Origin: Triangularia verruculosa
Taxonomy: Eukaryota; Ascomycota; Sordariomycetes; Sordariales; Podosporaceae
DNA length: 64,000 nucleotides
Assembly: GCA_033296885.1 (NCBI GenBank)
Contig: MU863907.1
Coordinates: forward strand, 186,001-250,000
Direction of reading: 5' to 3'
This document shows positions 39,706 through 50,948 of this stretch, in pieces (position 1 is the first letter of the stretch; each line of letters starts with the position of its first letter). Below the pieces are notes generated by a model. The model saw only the letters and a program-made list of their open reading frames with translations, was not told where the DNA came from and ran no database searches. A program made the position numbers and the translations under genes.

Positions 39706-42700
39706 CTACCACTGCCCCTGATGCGTAGCATACCCCTGGTGCCTTCTCGACGACCTCCCCGTTCCAATGTCGATTTGCCTCAGCTCCTCTTCCAAGCTCA
39801 ATTCCCTCCCACCACCGCCGCCGTAGCCATCATTTTGATGCCGGTAACCCCCATCATAATGATCATAATCATCCATGCCACCCCGCCTAGCAGCGCTGCT
39901 GCTGTGTAACTGGAGCGCTCCACTCATATTACCATTATACCCTGGAACAGGTGGCAACGCCAACGGAATCTTAGCCGGAGGGGGTGGTCCATTTCTCCCA
40001 CCTTGCTGCACAGAAGGATGGTAGTTCTCTCCCGCGCCATAGTCAAAGGTAGACGCCCTTGGAAGATGCCGTGGGGGGTTAAAATTATCCTGGTGAGGAG
40101 GCAGAGGAGCCAGGGGCTGGGAGTCCATGCCGACGTTGCTGTTCCTCCTCGGGCCAGGGCCGTTCGCGCCGGACATTACTGGCTCTGACGGCGAGAAACC
40201 AGAGATCGACATTCGATGGGGGGGCTTCTTTTGAAGACGATTGCGGCCGTTAGAAGCGGGCGGTGATGGGGTGACCGAGTCAAAGGAGTCGGGTGCGACG
40301 TAACTTGGCGGCCGTGGGCCGGCAGTGATGCGTAGAGGACGACGGCTAGTTGAGGATGCTGGTAGCGGCTGTGGGCCGGCTGGTGAAGGGCGAGCGGCTG
40401 GTGACGCTGGAGCCGACTTTTTAGGTTCGGGTTCGGGTGCCCAGGTGTCCATTGGCAAATGGTCAGAGGGGTCAACTTCGCGACCATCATGTGTGATGAT
40501 CTTGCCAGTGGCCGCATCGTAGTCTGGCAAAGCGGCGGTCGGATCGTGCATGGCGGCAGCGGCGGCAGTGGGATTAAGAACCTCATAGCTGTCGGGGCCG
40601 AACGGAACGCTAGACATTGCACGACTATCAGAGGATGGCGGTCTTGGGCTTACTGATTTGCGGCGAATGGTGTGTTGTTGCTGGGGTGGGTTGTGATGTT
40701 GCTGGGGCGGGTTGGGACTAGGGTCACGAACAGGTGGGTTGGGCGAGTATGCCCGCGACTTAATCACTACGTTAACACTCGATGTTGATGGCCCTGCTGT
40801 GTAAGTCATGGGATTCCTGCCATGGGCAGGCGGCTGAGCGTTATAACCTGCTGCGGAACCATCATGATCATATCTCCGAGCGACATCCATGGTCCGACCT
40901 CGTGGGGGCGTTTCCATCTGCGTTGGCTGATTGTACCGTCGCTGGCGACCGCTATCTTCGTTGACACGGACCGCAATCTCTTGCGATATGTTCGGGTCGA
41001 TCCCAGGAATCAGTGCAGCGGGGACAGGAGCCGCGGAGTAGGTATTTGTCCCATTATCAGGTTCATCTCGCCATGGCAGTGCTCTTTGGTTCTGTTGCGA
41101 ATCATACGAAGGAAGATTGGGCTCAGAGTGGCGGCCGTAATTGGACGAGGACGAGTAGTCTGACGGTTCGCGGCGTGACAAGTCGGTCGAGGACATAACA
41201 TAGCCATTGGAAGCTTGGTATCCCGGTTGGTCCTGTATTCCAGGAGAAGTTGAATAACGCTGGTCCTGCATACCGGGAGAAGTCGAGTACCGCTGATCTT
41301 GCACACCGGGTGAAGACGAGTATCGTGGATCTTGAACACCGGGAGACGTAGAGTACCGTTGGTCCTGCATACCCGGCGAGGTTGAGTAGCGCTGATCCTG
41401 CAAACCCGGCGAGGTTGAGTAGCGCTGATCCTGCATTCCTGGCGAGGTGGAGTACTGCTGATCTTGCATGGCATTGCTCGGTCTTCGCCCTGAGATATTC
41501 AATGGTGCAGGGCTAGTGTTTTCAAAGTCCAAGTCATACTGAGCCTGAGATTGGTCTTGGGGAGCCCGGCCCATGCTTCTCCTGTACGAATTTGAAGACT
41601 CGGGGGACTCGGGAACATCTTCTACGGTAGCCTGCATGCCCCTGTGAGACTGATCGTAGCCGTTGGTATCATAAGAGTAGTGCCTGGGCTGAGGAGGTTG
41701 CTCAAGAGCCTGATACTGGGAGCCAGGGAGAGCGGCCGGCGCCGAGTCGGCTGCTTTGTATGTTGGGCGGCCAGGATAACTTGACGGCGAAGCAGAAGCG
41801 CGGTGGGCCTCGTTTCTCAAGACATCCTGTCTCATGGTCGGCGGGGTCCCTTGATATCCCGTGTTGGGAGCAGAGTTGAGGCTAGGCCTGGACCGATGTG
41901 CAGGGGGCGGAGGAGGTCTGTCATCACTAAACTCGGCGGCATTCTCCTGCTGTGTTATATACGGGTCACTGGATCGAGGGTCGTAGCGATCGTATGTAAG
42001 CTGCTGCTGCCCGGGATATCTGTCCGCTCTTTCGGGTGTCTGGTATTGTTGAGGCGGCGGTGGCTCCCGTCGGCGATCCACAGTACGTTCTTGACGAGGG
42101 TAGTGATCCGGTGGTGGTGGCAGTTGCTGTTGTTGATAGCGCGATGACTGCGACCCGTACTCGGCTTGCTGCAAAGGTGACTGCGATGGGACGTAGGAGG
42201 TGATAAGATTCGGCTGAGAGCGAGGTGGCGTCTCTACCGGCTCTGGTGCAGATGCAGGCACAGGTGGTGGCTTCGATGTGGGCGCCGGTGACGGTGTCTT
42301 CCCTGCGACTGGGTCGGAAGGGAGGGGCCGACGCCTAGGCATGGCCCTAGGTCCCGTAGCGGCTACCGGCGCCGTCTCAGACTGCTGCTCAATATCTGCT
42401 ACAGATTGCTGATTTCTTGACTTGGATGCTGTCTTGTCGGGCTTGGGCTGATTGTCGTAGTATGTAAGCTCAAGACGGAGCTCGCCGGCATATTTACCCC
42501 TGCATTGGAGTTGGTGCCATTGATCGCTCTGCCCACCCCCATCGACGATGATGTCGCGCAGGTCTATCCATGCCTCTCCTATAAGTTCGGTCTTTTTGTC
42601 GTCGTTGAACACGGACACTTTCAGCTGAAAGTAGTCTGGAGAGTCATGGACTGTAAATCTGAGCTCTTGATCCCTGTGTGGTGTGAAGCATTGTTGTTAG

Positions 42701-42993
42701 TCTAGGCTCACCATCCGAATCTAGCCTTGTGTTGCTGTTGCGGTGACCCGAAGCATAGAGACATACCACTTGGGAGTTTGACCGCCTCGAATGTCGGTGT
42801 TGGTCTTCTTTGCTTCCTTGCCCAGGCGCGCAGCGCAATAAGGATCTTGCTTTCCAATCGTCTTGCGATTCGGTAGGTTTTTGGCTCGGTCCACCACCAA
42901 AACAAGCATACCAATCTCTGGTCCATCGGTGCTCATGTCTGAGAAGATGCCCGCCGTGTGGGCTATTGGGAGGGTTTTTGTTCTGGTGGACAT
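39706..42993 (-). CDS. C2-domain, proline-rich protein (Inn1/Fic1-like ingression protein)
   Basis: Exons are 42993-42767 and 42673-39706 (93-bp intron, splitting the Trp codon of PKWDQELRF), giving 1064 aa. Residues about 25-135 form one C2 domain: GMLVLVVDRAKNLPNRKTIG, DPYCAARLG, then WDQELRFTVHDS and LIGEAWIDLRDI. Everything after is disordered and rich in Pro, Ser, Gln and Tyr, with many PxxP motifs. It includes a seven-copy 11-residue repeat of the type MQDQRYSTSPG. This layout matches fungal Inn1/Fic1, which bind membrane through C2 and SH3 cytokinesis proteins through the Pro-rich tail to drive septum ingression. The assignment is by layout; only the C2 domain carries recognisable homology. 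The protein is far longer than the yeast forms. Confidence 0.85.
41227..41469 (-). repeat. 33-bp coding minisatellite, about 7.4 copies
   Basis: Seven tandem 33-bp units (41469-41239), plus a partial one to 41227, encode the 11-residue repeat MQDQRYSTSPG with variation at the first residue (Met, Leu, Val, Ile) and in QDQ/QDP and STS/SSS. The array stays exactly in frame, and Tyr-Ser-Thr-Ser-Pro is kept in nearly every copy. Confidence 0.95.
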
Positions 42994-44141
42994 CTTGTCC
43001 CTGTGTTTCTCTTCGCCGTTTGCCCGTCGTGGGATTGAATAATGCCAGATACTGTTGTCCGATCAAAAGAAGGGATCGGGATTGTTTACTCGAGCGGGCT
43101 TGGCCAGCGGTTGGTTGGTGGCCTGGTCTTTGTTTGGGAGTGACGCTTGACGTGTGCGGTCCGAGGTTGGAGCCCCGCTGGCAACGAGTTTCCGATGCTT
43201 GATTTCAGAACTGTGTCAGACAACAAAAGAGAAACAAGAAAAAAGCACCAAACGAAGGGAAGTTGGGAAAGAAGGAGCAAGTGCAAACCAAAAAAAAGAA
43301 AAAAAAAGAAAGCAACTTGATGACAGAGAGTGTGGGAAAAGCAGCACAGGCACAAGCACAAGCATCCGCACGGCAGTGGTGGCCCCCCCCCCCAAGCAAC
43401 CGCTAGCCTGGATTAGATCGCGCGTCTCTGCGGTGGTTGGGTGGATTCCAAGTTGGGGGATTACGTGCATCTCCATTGGATTTGGGGTGGCTGGTGCGCC
43501 GATACCCGCGTTACCGCGCAAATCCGCGAGGCTGGGCTGAGCCCGGAACAGGGGGTTAAAGCTGTTTTCTGATCGACCTTGCATTGGCGGCACCATTTTG
43601 CGAATGCCTGGTCTGGATGCTCTCTTCTGATTTGCACCAGCCTCTTCTGCTTTCTGCATCCCAAGATAAAAGAACCTTTCCTGCACCCTAAATCGCAATT
43701 TCCCTCTGTATTGTTTGTTTGGTTCTGTGGCTCATACGGATATGGGCAGAGTTGCCCCAAGCCCAAGCCACCCTGTGTTGACATCTTGACCCCACCTTGA
43801 CGTTCCTTCCACCAAGAATCCACGATCTTCCCGAAACAGAACCCCACACTGGAGAAATCAGGATCCGGATTCTCCAAGTCTTCGTTTACTGGGTGGTCAC
43901 TGTATCATTCTTGCGTGATCACACAAGGCATAAATCACAGGTCACATGAGCTATTTTTCTGTACATTTTTTTTAGGTATGTAATACCTGGTCATATGTAT
44001 ATCTTCTGTTGCCAACTATTGTGCTAGTCCTGCATGTGTGCCACGGCAGCTACAAAGGAAATAGGGAGTAGATCCCAGGCGTTGAATTGTATTTATGTGG
44101 TTTTAGACTTGATAGTTTCCCACCTTCCACATGTGCTATGT
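42994..44141. other. Intergenic region with C-tract
   Basis: 1.1 kb between the C2-gene start and the con-6 stop (both minus). It includes an A-rich patch (43225-43320) and 11 consecutive C at 43383-43393, both within the probable promoter or leader of the C2 gene. No gene is seen. Confidence 0.55.
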
Positions 44142-44514
44142 TTACATGTTGTTCAGACGCTCCTCGGCAGACTTCTTGGCCTCATCAGAGACATTAGGAT
44201 TCTTCATGGTCCTGTCCCATCACACCACCGTTAGATACCATGTTTCCAAAGACGTGCCTCGCAAGCAGCAGACCACTTACGCCTTGAGACCGCCGGCGAC
44301 ATTGCCTGGGTTCTTGTCCTTGGTGTCACTGGCCTTGGGCACTATGGAAGTTCGTTAGCTAGGGCTATGCTGTGGTGCGGAAGAGTATTGCACCATCACC
44401 ACCGTTGAACTCGTTATCAAGAATCTTCTGCGAGTTCTCCTTGGACTCCTTAGAGGTGTTGGGGTTGTTCAAGTTGGCCTTGTGGCCGCCGGCGATCTGA
44501 GCATCAGTAGGCAT
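44142..44514 (-). CDS. con-6: Conidiation-specific protein CON-6
   Basis: Small hydrophilic protein that accumulates in conidia and is broken down at germination in Neurospora; molecular role unknown. Exons are 44514-44394, 44341-44281 and 44211-44142 (introns 52 and 69 bp), giving 83 aa. The sequence is an internal duplication. Copy one is GGHKANLNNPNTSKESKENS; copy two is GGLKATMKNPNVSDEAKKSA. The second starts after the linker DTKDKNPGNVA. The joins fall at GGDV and at LKA, both inside conserved segments. The first donor is GTGCAA, weaker than usual. Length, start (MPTDAQIAGG) and both repeats match the CON-6 family. Expression is expected to be developmental, driven by the long upstream region shared with the TMEM234-like gene. 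Confidence 0.96.
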
Positions 44515-46209
44515 CTTGAAGGTGGTTTGTTTGAAAGTGATAAGTGATAGGAAGGAACTTCTGGAGACTGGGCTCTTCAACAGTTTAATAGACAAATTCT
44601 ATCGTGGGGAAAGTTTGGTGCGATCTATCCCTTACACAAAAAGGTATGGCTTTCTGTCGGGTAGATCGCGGCTAAGGCAACCCATTGGACTCGATCATCT
44701 CTCCTGACGTAATTCTCCTCGATCACGAGTGAAGAGTCGAGTCTTTGGAAAGGGATGGCGGAATCTTTGACATTACGAGTTACGTCTGTACCCCATGCTG
44801 AGATCCAGCGGACCCTTTGACTTGATGTCAGCCGGACCCTTGTAGAGAGCAAAGACTAAAAGAGATCGCCTCAGGGGATGGGACTTAGATCTAGGTGAGG
44901 GGAAGCCCGCAGATCTACAAATTCCCCCGATCAACTAGATCGCAGGAAAATTCCTGAACTTTTGGACCGTCGGACACCGGACCGGCGGTTTCACACCAAT
45001 GAGATAGGTGATGATGTCAAGCACACAAGTTAGGACCGCTTGAAGTAATTGCTCCTGACAAGGGAATTCGAATACTTCACGGCGGATGTTTGACTCAATC
45101 ATATGAGGATTGAAATGTCCTTAGCTGCATCTTCGGATCAGCGAGGTGGCTGCCAAGACTATGGTCTTAACAGACAGTGATATAGGGGCAGGGTGTGCGC
45201 TTAACAGCCGACGGCCTGGCTTCCATCTTGCATCCTGCCCGTGATCAGTGATCTTCTCAGCCATGTTCCATTGCATCTGGGTGCAGCGAATGGGATGAGA
45301 CGACCAGTAATCAGGCCTCAACTCCAATAAACGCTGCTCGTGCTTTTTTTGTGAATGTCGATGAGGAACTTGTTCTTCAGCCCTACAACAGCTCCACTGG
45401 CTGATGGGGAAGCCTAGACACTTGGCGTTACGTCAATAGCGTCTCGTCTCAACTTTACGGCAACGTCTTGCCGATCAATTTCTTATGATGCTTGCTTACC
45501 GACCTATCTGAGGAACAACTCAGCTTTCAGCACTCATTTTGGACGAAAGAGGCTCGGACGTAGCCGAGGGTGAAGCCATGTTGAATGTGACTCGTGGAGA
45601 GCCCTGTTAAGTAGGGACACACTGCAGCGTTGTAGGCTCGGGCCGAATGTTCAGGTTGAACATACGGTCGATCTTTTGCAGATTCGGCGTCGGTATGGAG
45701 TTGAACTTTGAAGATATTCAGAAGAGGAGCTGGCATCGGACAATAAAACCACACTAGTCCCAAAAGGGAGCATCTCCATCATTTAGCACCTCTGCTTATC
45801 GATAACAAGGTCCAAGCCACATTCCCCACCCACCTGTCGCGGCGCTACTTTCCCGTTTCAAACGATTCCCACCGTTTGGTCACCACTTGTCCACAAGGCT
45901 GAGGGCTGAATTATCGATTGCTGGTCACTGTTTTATTTGTGTCGTGCATATTTCAGCTCCAAACTGTCGGGTCTCCGCCTTGCCCCTCTTTCTTCTTGTC
46001 TCTCTGTCCCTCTCTCTTTTTTCACCGTTAGTCTTTTGCTAGGAGGCCGTCCGGGGTAATTGGCCGATACCCCACGTGCTCCTTGGGTTGTGCTGCGTAC
46101 TCTCCAAGTCTCAACACCACACCATCACCTACCTATCAACCCTAAACCACATACCAATACAAAAATATCACCCACGTGGAAGCGGTGGCGATTCTCGAGG
46201 CCGTTCAGT
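44515..46209. promoter_or_regulatory. Long divergent region upstream of con-6
   Basis: 1.7 kb separate con-6 from the divergent TMEM234-like gene. No coding frame is convincing. The size fits a developmentally regulated con-6 promoter. The last 280 bp (T/C-rich, then AC-rich) are the probable promoter and leader of the membrane protein. Confidence 0.45.
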
Positions 46210-46804
46210 ATGGCTGCCTCAGACATCCTCTCTGACCCCGTTCCAGTTGAGCCGAAACCTCCGGTGGTCAACTACATTCTTTCCTTTCTGCTGGTTGGCA
46301 TCGCATGGGGGCTAACGACACCCTTCATCCGCGCGGCGGCCCGCTCCCACTCCCCTCCACCCCACCCGTTGCTTGAATCACCCTCGGTGCAGTCGAGTGT
46401 GGTCAAGCGGAAGGTTCTCGGGGCCTTTTTTGCGGTGGTGGACCTTTTGAGGAATCCGCGGTATGCCGTGCCATTGGTGCTGAACTTGACGGGGAGTGTG
46501 TGGTTCTTTCTGTTGATTGGTAAAGCCGGTATGTATATTATCTCGGGTGGGAGGGGCGTAAGTACATGGTGCTGATAGCTAGGAAACAGAACTGAGCTTA
46601 ACGGTGCCAATTGTGAATACGTGTGCGTTTTTGTTTACTGTATTGGGCGAGTGGTGGGTCGAGGGCAAGGTCATCAGTCGAGGTGAGGCTTTGTGTACCC
46701 GGACTGGACTTGGTCAGTGACTAACTTGTGTACCAGATACCTTGATTGGCATGTTTTTGTCTGTTGGTGGAATTGCATTGTGTGTGCAGAGCAAGAATGT
46801 CTAG
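46210..46804 (+). CDS. TMEM234-like small membrane protein
   Basis: Member of the transmembrane 234 family, distantly related to drug/metabolite transporters; function unknown. Exons are 46210-46528, 46590-46682 and 46737-46804 (introns 61 and 54 bp), giving 159 aa. Four hydrophobic spans are seen: about 21-44 (NYILSFLLVGIAWGLTTPFI), 84-106 (VPLVLNLTGSVWFFLLIGKA), 108-130 (ELSLTVPIVNTCAFLFTVLGEWW) and 140-156 (LIGMFLSVGGIALCVQ). The SVWFF and GEWW motifs are typical. The open frame extends upstream to 46060 only through a TTG, so the ATG at 46210 (MAASDILSD) is the start. It converges with the 182-aa gene. Confidence 0.9.
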
Positions 46805-47541
46805 TTTTGTTGCTTCTTGTCAGAGAACATGTAGCTTATATATCGCATCAGGCAGGTAGATTCATTCAATGGCGATGAAACAACATTGTCTTGGATTCAA
46901 ATATCTCCGTTCCTGCGCTGCTCCTGGCAGCTTGTAGCCCCCCTTTTTGGTATCCTTTTGACGTCCCCTATGATGATGCTGTGTGTATGCATGTGTAACC
47001 CGCCCAAAGTACCGATCAGGGTTTCTGTGCCGGACAGGCTCCCTAGTCGGTGCAAAAACATTCAACAAATATGTACAGTTGAACTTTTAAAGTAACCATG
47101 GAAAGAAAAGACAAAGGAGAAGACAAAATCCCAAACAAAAGAATCCAATGACGAAACTCATGTATCCCTGCGTGTGCTAACCCGTGGTATCTGGTATATC
47201 CGTACTCTCAACACCCCAAACAAAATCCGCCAAAATATTGCCAATTAAGGGAAGGAAAAAAAAATGTCAGGAGGAATGGCCGTCCCTCCATGATGCAGAA
47301 GAGAAGTGGAGAAGAGAAGAGTTGATGATTTTTGTGGGTGATGGCTGGCATTGTGTTGTCGTTGCCCCCTTTTCCAACGGAGATTGGAAGAGGGGTTACG
47401 GGGTATCGACGTGTAAACATTACGCTTTTTGTTTGATCGTGATTGCGGTTCGTAACTCGTTCGTAAGGTGTGGTGTAAAGATCGTCGAGAACGGCCGTAA
47501 ACCGTGACCACGTCGTCGTCGTGACAGTCGTGAATTAGAAA
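46805..47541. other. Convergent 3' region
   Basis: 737 bp between convergent stops. It is A/T-rich with A-tracts at 47095-47140 and 47251-47264. No gene is seen. Confidence 0.6.
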
Positions 47542-48463
47542 TTAAGCTCTCCGGGTCCGAACCCACCGCTGCACAGCGCGGAGGCTTGGGTCTTCGTCCA
47601 CCCAGCGGCCCATGGTCATATCGGAGACTTGAAGCTCGGAGTAGATGGCTTCATCGGTGATGTTTGCGAGCTCCTGTTTGTTGTTAGCTCATCTTGAGGA
47701 CCTGGTGGGTGAAGAGCAGCACGTACAGCGCGCAGTTGTTGGTCACAAGCCCTGAGTTGGCTCTGGTTTCCAGAGTGAGGACGGCCGCCCATAAGAATCT
47801 GATCCCGCCATTCGATCCAGCGCTGCGCAGCAGCTTGGCGAAGATAGATCTTTTGGCCTTCGTGACGGCGAGCGTAGGCGTCGAGGAGAACTCTGTTGGG
47901 CCCATGACGTTAACACCACTGGGAATGACATGCAGGTAATCAAGTCATGGATTGAACATACTGCTTGAGCTCAGCCTTGGCTTGCTCGTCAGCGCCTCCG
48001 CTCGCACGCGGGACTGTGATATCAGCCGCGCAGTTGAGAATGTGCTGGCCGTCCAGGGCGCACTGGCGGAGAGCTGCCCATCCCTCGGTGTAGTAGTCGT
48101 CCATGTCGGCAGGGTTGACTGGGGCGGCAGCAATGTAATACTGGAGAGTGCGAAAGTCGGAAAGCAACTCGGCCACGCGGGCGGTGCGGTATTCATTGAC
48201 TATTGTCTTGTGTTAATTCCATTCCTTTCTGAGCGACGGTGGCCTGCCAAGGTGAAGATTGCTTTTCAGCAAGCCTCCTCGGGGGTGGCGTTCGGTCAGA
48301 CACAAGGGAGTGGATGATGGCTTCTCAAGGGGCCATGGCATTAATTCCCGATGACGCACAAGCCTATCTGAGGGGGGTGGGTAGTGGGTTGATAGGGCTT
48401 AGGTTTGGGTGTAGGGGGGGGCGCGGGTGGCTAAGGAGAGAGCAACGTACGTCCGTCAGACAT
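47542..48463 (-). CDS. Small uncharacterised protein, 182 aa, four exons
   Basis: My traced model is 48463-48451, 48199-47962, 47892-47727 and 47673-47542. The introns are 251, 69 and 53 bp, all with good donors (GTACGT, GTATGT, GTACGT) and CAG/TAG acceptors. The first exon is only 13 nt (MSDG plus one base). The product is largely helical: LNEYRTARVAELLSDFRTLQ, then a Tyr/Asp-rich turn (NPADMDDYYTEGW), then AKAELKQVLLDAYARRHEGQ, IYLRQAAAQRWIEWRDQILMG and DEAIYSELQVSDMTMGRWVD. The Arg-rich end is QRWVRTRRA. I do not recognise it. Continuous phase across three introns argues that it is real, though exon 1 is the weakest call. There is no signal peptide or membrane span. Confidence 0.72.
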
Positions 48464-50948
48464 AGTAGCGGTCGGTTATTGAGGAACTGAAAGACGGGTG
48501 TCGGAGAGACAAGTGGTTATAGAGGACCAAAGAATGATCAGGTTCGATCGTGAGAACTGCTCGTTATCTCGGACTTGGTAAGAAAACAAGGCAAAGGAGA
48601 GAAAAGATGGTCGATGCCAGGCAAGCAAGGAAGGGCAGGAGGATGGAAGTATGCTGCAGTCTATGCAAGACACAAGATAGAATAAGTCTGAAAGGAGAAG
48701 AGATTGGCGCTCAACCGCTTAGTGAAGGTGATGATGGCTTGGTGGTGTCCTGTCGACGGCAACTGGGGGCGAATCCCATTGACTTATGTAGATGTCTCGA
48801 CATGGTGGATATCAAACCGTTGAGGGGATCAACACCAAAGACATCACAAGGAGGGCTCCGAATCAGAGTTCCCCTTGGAGGTACGTATCCTGGATGGGGT
48901 CAGTGTGTGTGCGTGGGTGAGATGGCAGCATGCACGTTGTCGCGATAAACCCGGGTCTAAGTCCCGGAGTATCTCGACAGTATGACTACATCAGGAGCTT
49001 GTCTAGGTGCAAACCCATAGAGCAGAAAGATTAGATCATCAGCCGCTTGATGCCCAGCCTGCAGGCGGGTGCCCTGTCGCACGAGGAGGGAGATGCATCG
49101 CCATGTTAGTGGAGGAGAGGGTTTGGTGGTGGTGGAGTGTCAGGATGCTACGTCGAATTCTTGCTATCCATGTGCCTGGCAGTCCATTCCTCGTAGGGAT
49201 AAGGCCCCTACCTAGCTGGGCAGTGTTGTACCGCGAGTCCACGCCCCCTTTGTCCGTGATACCGAATGAATGCACGGCGTTGAACCTCCACCTCCCCCAC
49301 CGCTACAAGGCATGAGGCGTGAGAGGCCAGAGTGAGGACGAAGATTGACGGTGGCACACGGCTGCAACGGTGTGATTTCAGACGGGCCCTGGTCAGGCTG
49401 GACAAGAGCTGCAGGTCCAATGCAGCCTCCTTTCGTTTGGGCGGCATTCCATCGTCAAAGGCTGCGGGAATGCCTTGAAGCGTTCGATATGGGTCGAAAA
49501 GAGCCTCTCAGGGCCTGTTCCTGGAGGCTTTGGAGGTTTGTGCACCGTGATGTTGACAGGGGGTCCCCGAATCGGGCAGTTCTAACGAGTGTTCAGCGAC
49601 GCCACAGTAGATGCACTAAACCCCTTTCGGATGTCGCCGGTGATGGCCAGAACGGCCAGAACTCTCCGTGGAGGCAGCTTGCTGTGGCTCAAGGCTTCGG
49701 CAGCCAATGACTGTCCTAGCCGTGTTGCTCAACAACTTCCAACACCGTTGCCGACTTGAGCTGAAGCAGCAAAAGACATCAATGGTGCAGTTTCGTCATT
49801 CAATTTCAAGGCACAAATGTGAGCAAGGGAGAGGGTTGGCTTCCATCGATAGCCGTTTTCGGCCTTTCGAGAAGTGTCTTGGATGGTGATGACGCTGTTT
49901 TGCGGTGTGAGGACGGGGCGAACGGCAGACGACGCCGTTGGAGAGAGGCTTGAGAGGCTTGAGGAGCCTTGGAGGGGATCCATAACCCCTCTTTCCAACC
50001 GCCAAACAGCAGACGACTTCTCGCCAAGTCGTGAGAAGGCTGCTTGTCAGCTTTTCAGGGCCCTCTGGTCGACCTGCAGCAACTTTGCATCGACCTCTCA
50101 CAGGCCATCCCACGCACTCGGATAACCTTGCCCCATGAACTATGCATCCATCGTCCGAACTCTTCTCCCACACTTATCCCCAACATGCCTAACCCGATCC
50201 CACAGACCCGGGTAGAATCCGAATTCGAGAGGCAGCTTTTGTGGGTCCCTGCATGTAAATCCATCTTGAAACCACCCAAAGTCGAAACATTGTTGAGGTC
50301 CTTCCCCAGATCCTGGCCGCTTTGTTGGCGGCCCAGAAGCCACAGACGAGAGCCGCTTGTTGATAACCGCACCAGTGGTCTGTATTCCCGCATCTCCCGC
50401 CGTTGCTCCCGTCCAGGTTGCCACCGCGTGGTTAATGGTCCGCATGGGCCGCAGAAAGACTGCCCTGTCGGCGGGGGCAGATGCACGTTGATGTGGTCAT
50501 CGTTTACTTATTTGCCTTGAGGGTCTCGGTTCAGAGGTAAGAAAACTAGTAACGGCCGTTACACACCGCAACACACACCCACGATGACGAAGAGTCTTCA
50601 GCCTCCAAAGAGTCAGCCACACGGGCACACGGCTACAAGGCTACGCCCATTGTGTCAAGGTTGGGTCTTGAACTGGTCTATTTTAGACGCTCTTTCCTGC
50701 ATGCTGCATGTAGACTCTATGGCACGAGTAAATTGAACCGTAGCACAAAAACAACGCGCGGGATATGGATATAGGGGTTTATCACCCTCACATACTAAAC
50801 CATACCTGATTTCTTACCCCCTCCCAAGATCCCTCGCCCCCCAGCCTGGCTTCCATGAGTCGACAGCGAATCAGTACCCGGCATCCTGCCCATTCGGCCG
50901 CGGCACTACACCCACTCTGCCCCGAGGTAGTATTCCCTCTTCATCACT
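48464..50948. other. 2.5-kb gene-free region
   Basis: Between the 182-aa gene and proteasome alpha-1 (both minus). Open frames up to 158 codons exist on both strands but none looks like protein. It contains a 14-bp perfect palindrome, GTAACGGCCGTTAC, at 50549-50562. The part nearest 48464 should be the promoter and leader of the 182-aa gene. Confidence 0.5.

Noticed and set aside
46060..46209. N-terminal extension of the TMEM234-like gene
   Set aside because: The extended frame begins at TTG and contains no ATG before 46210; it is probably the 5' leader.
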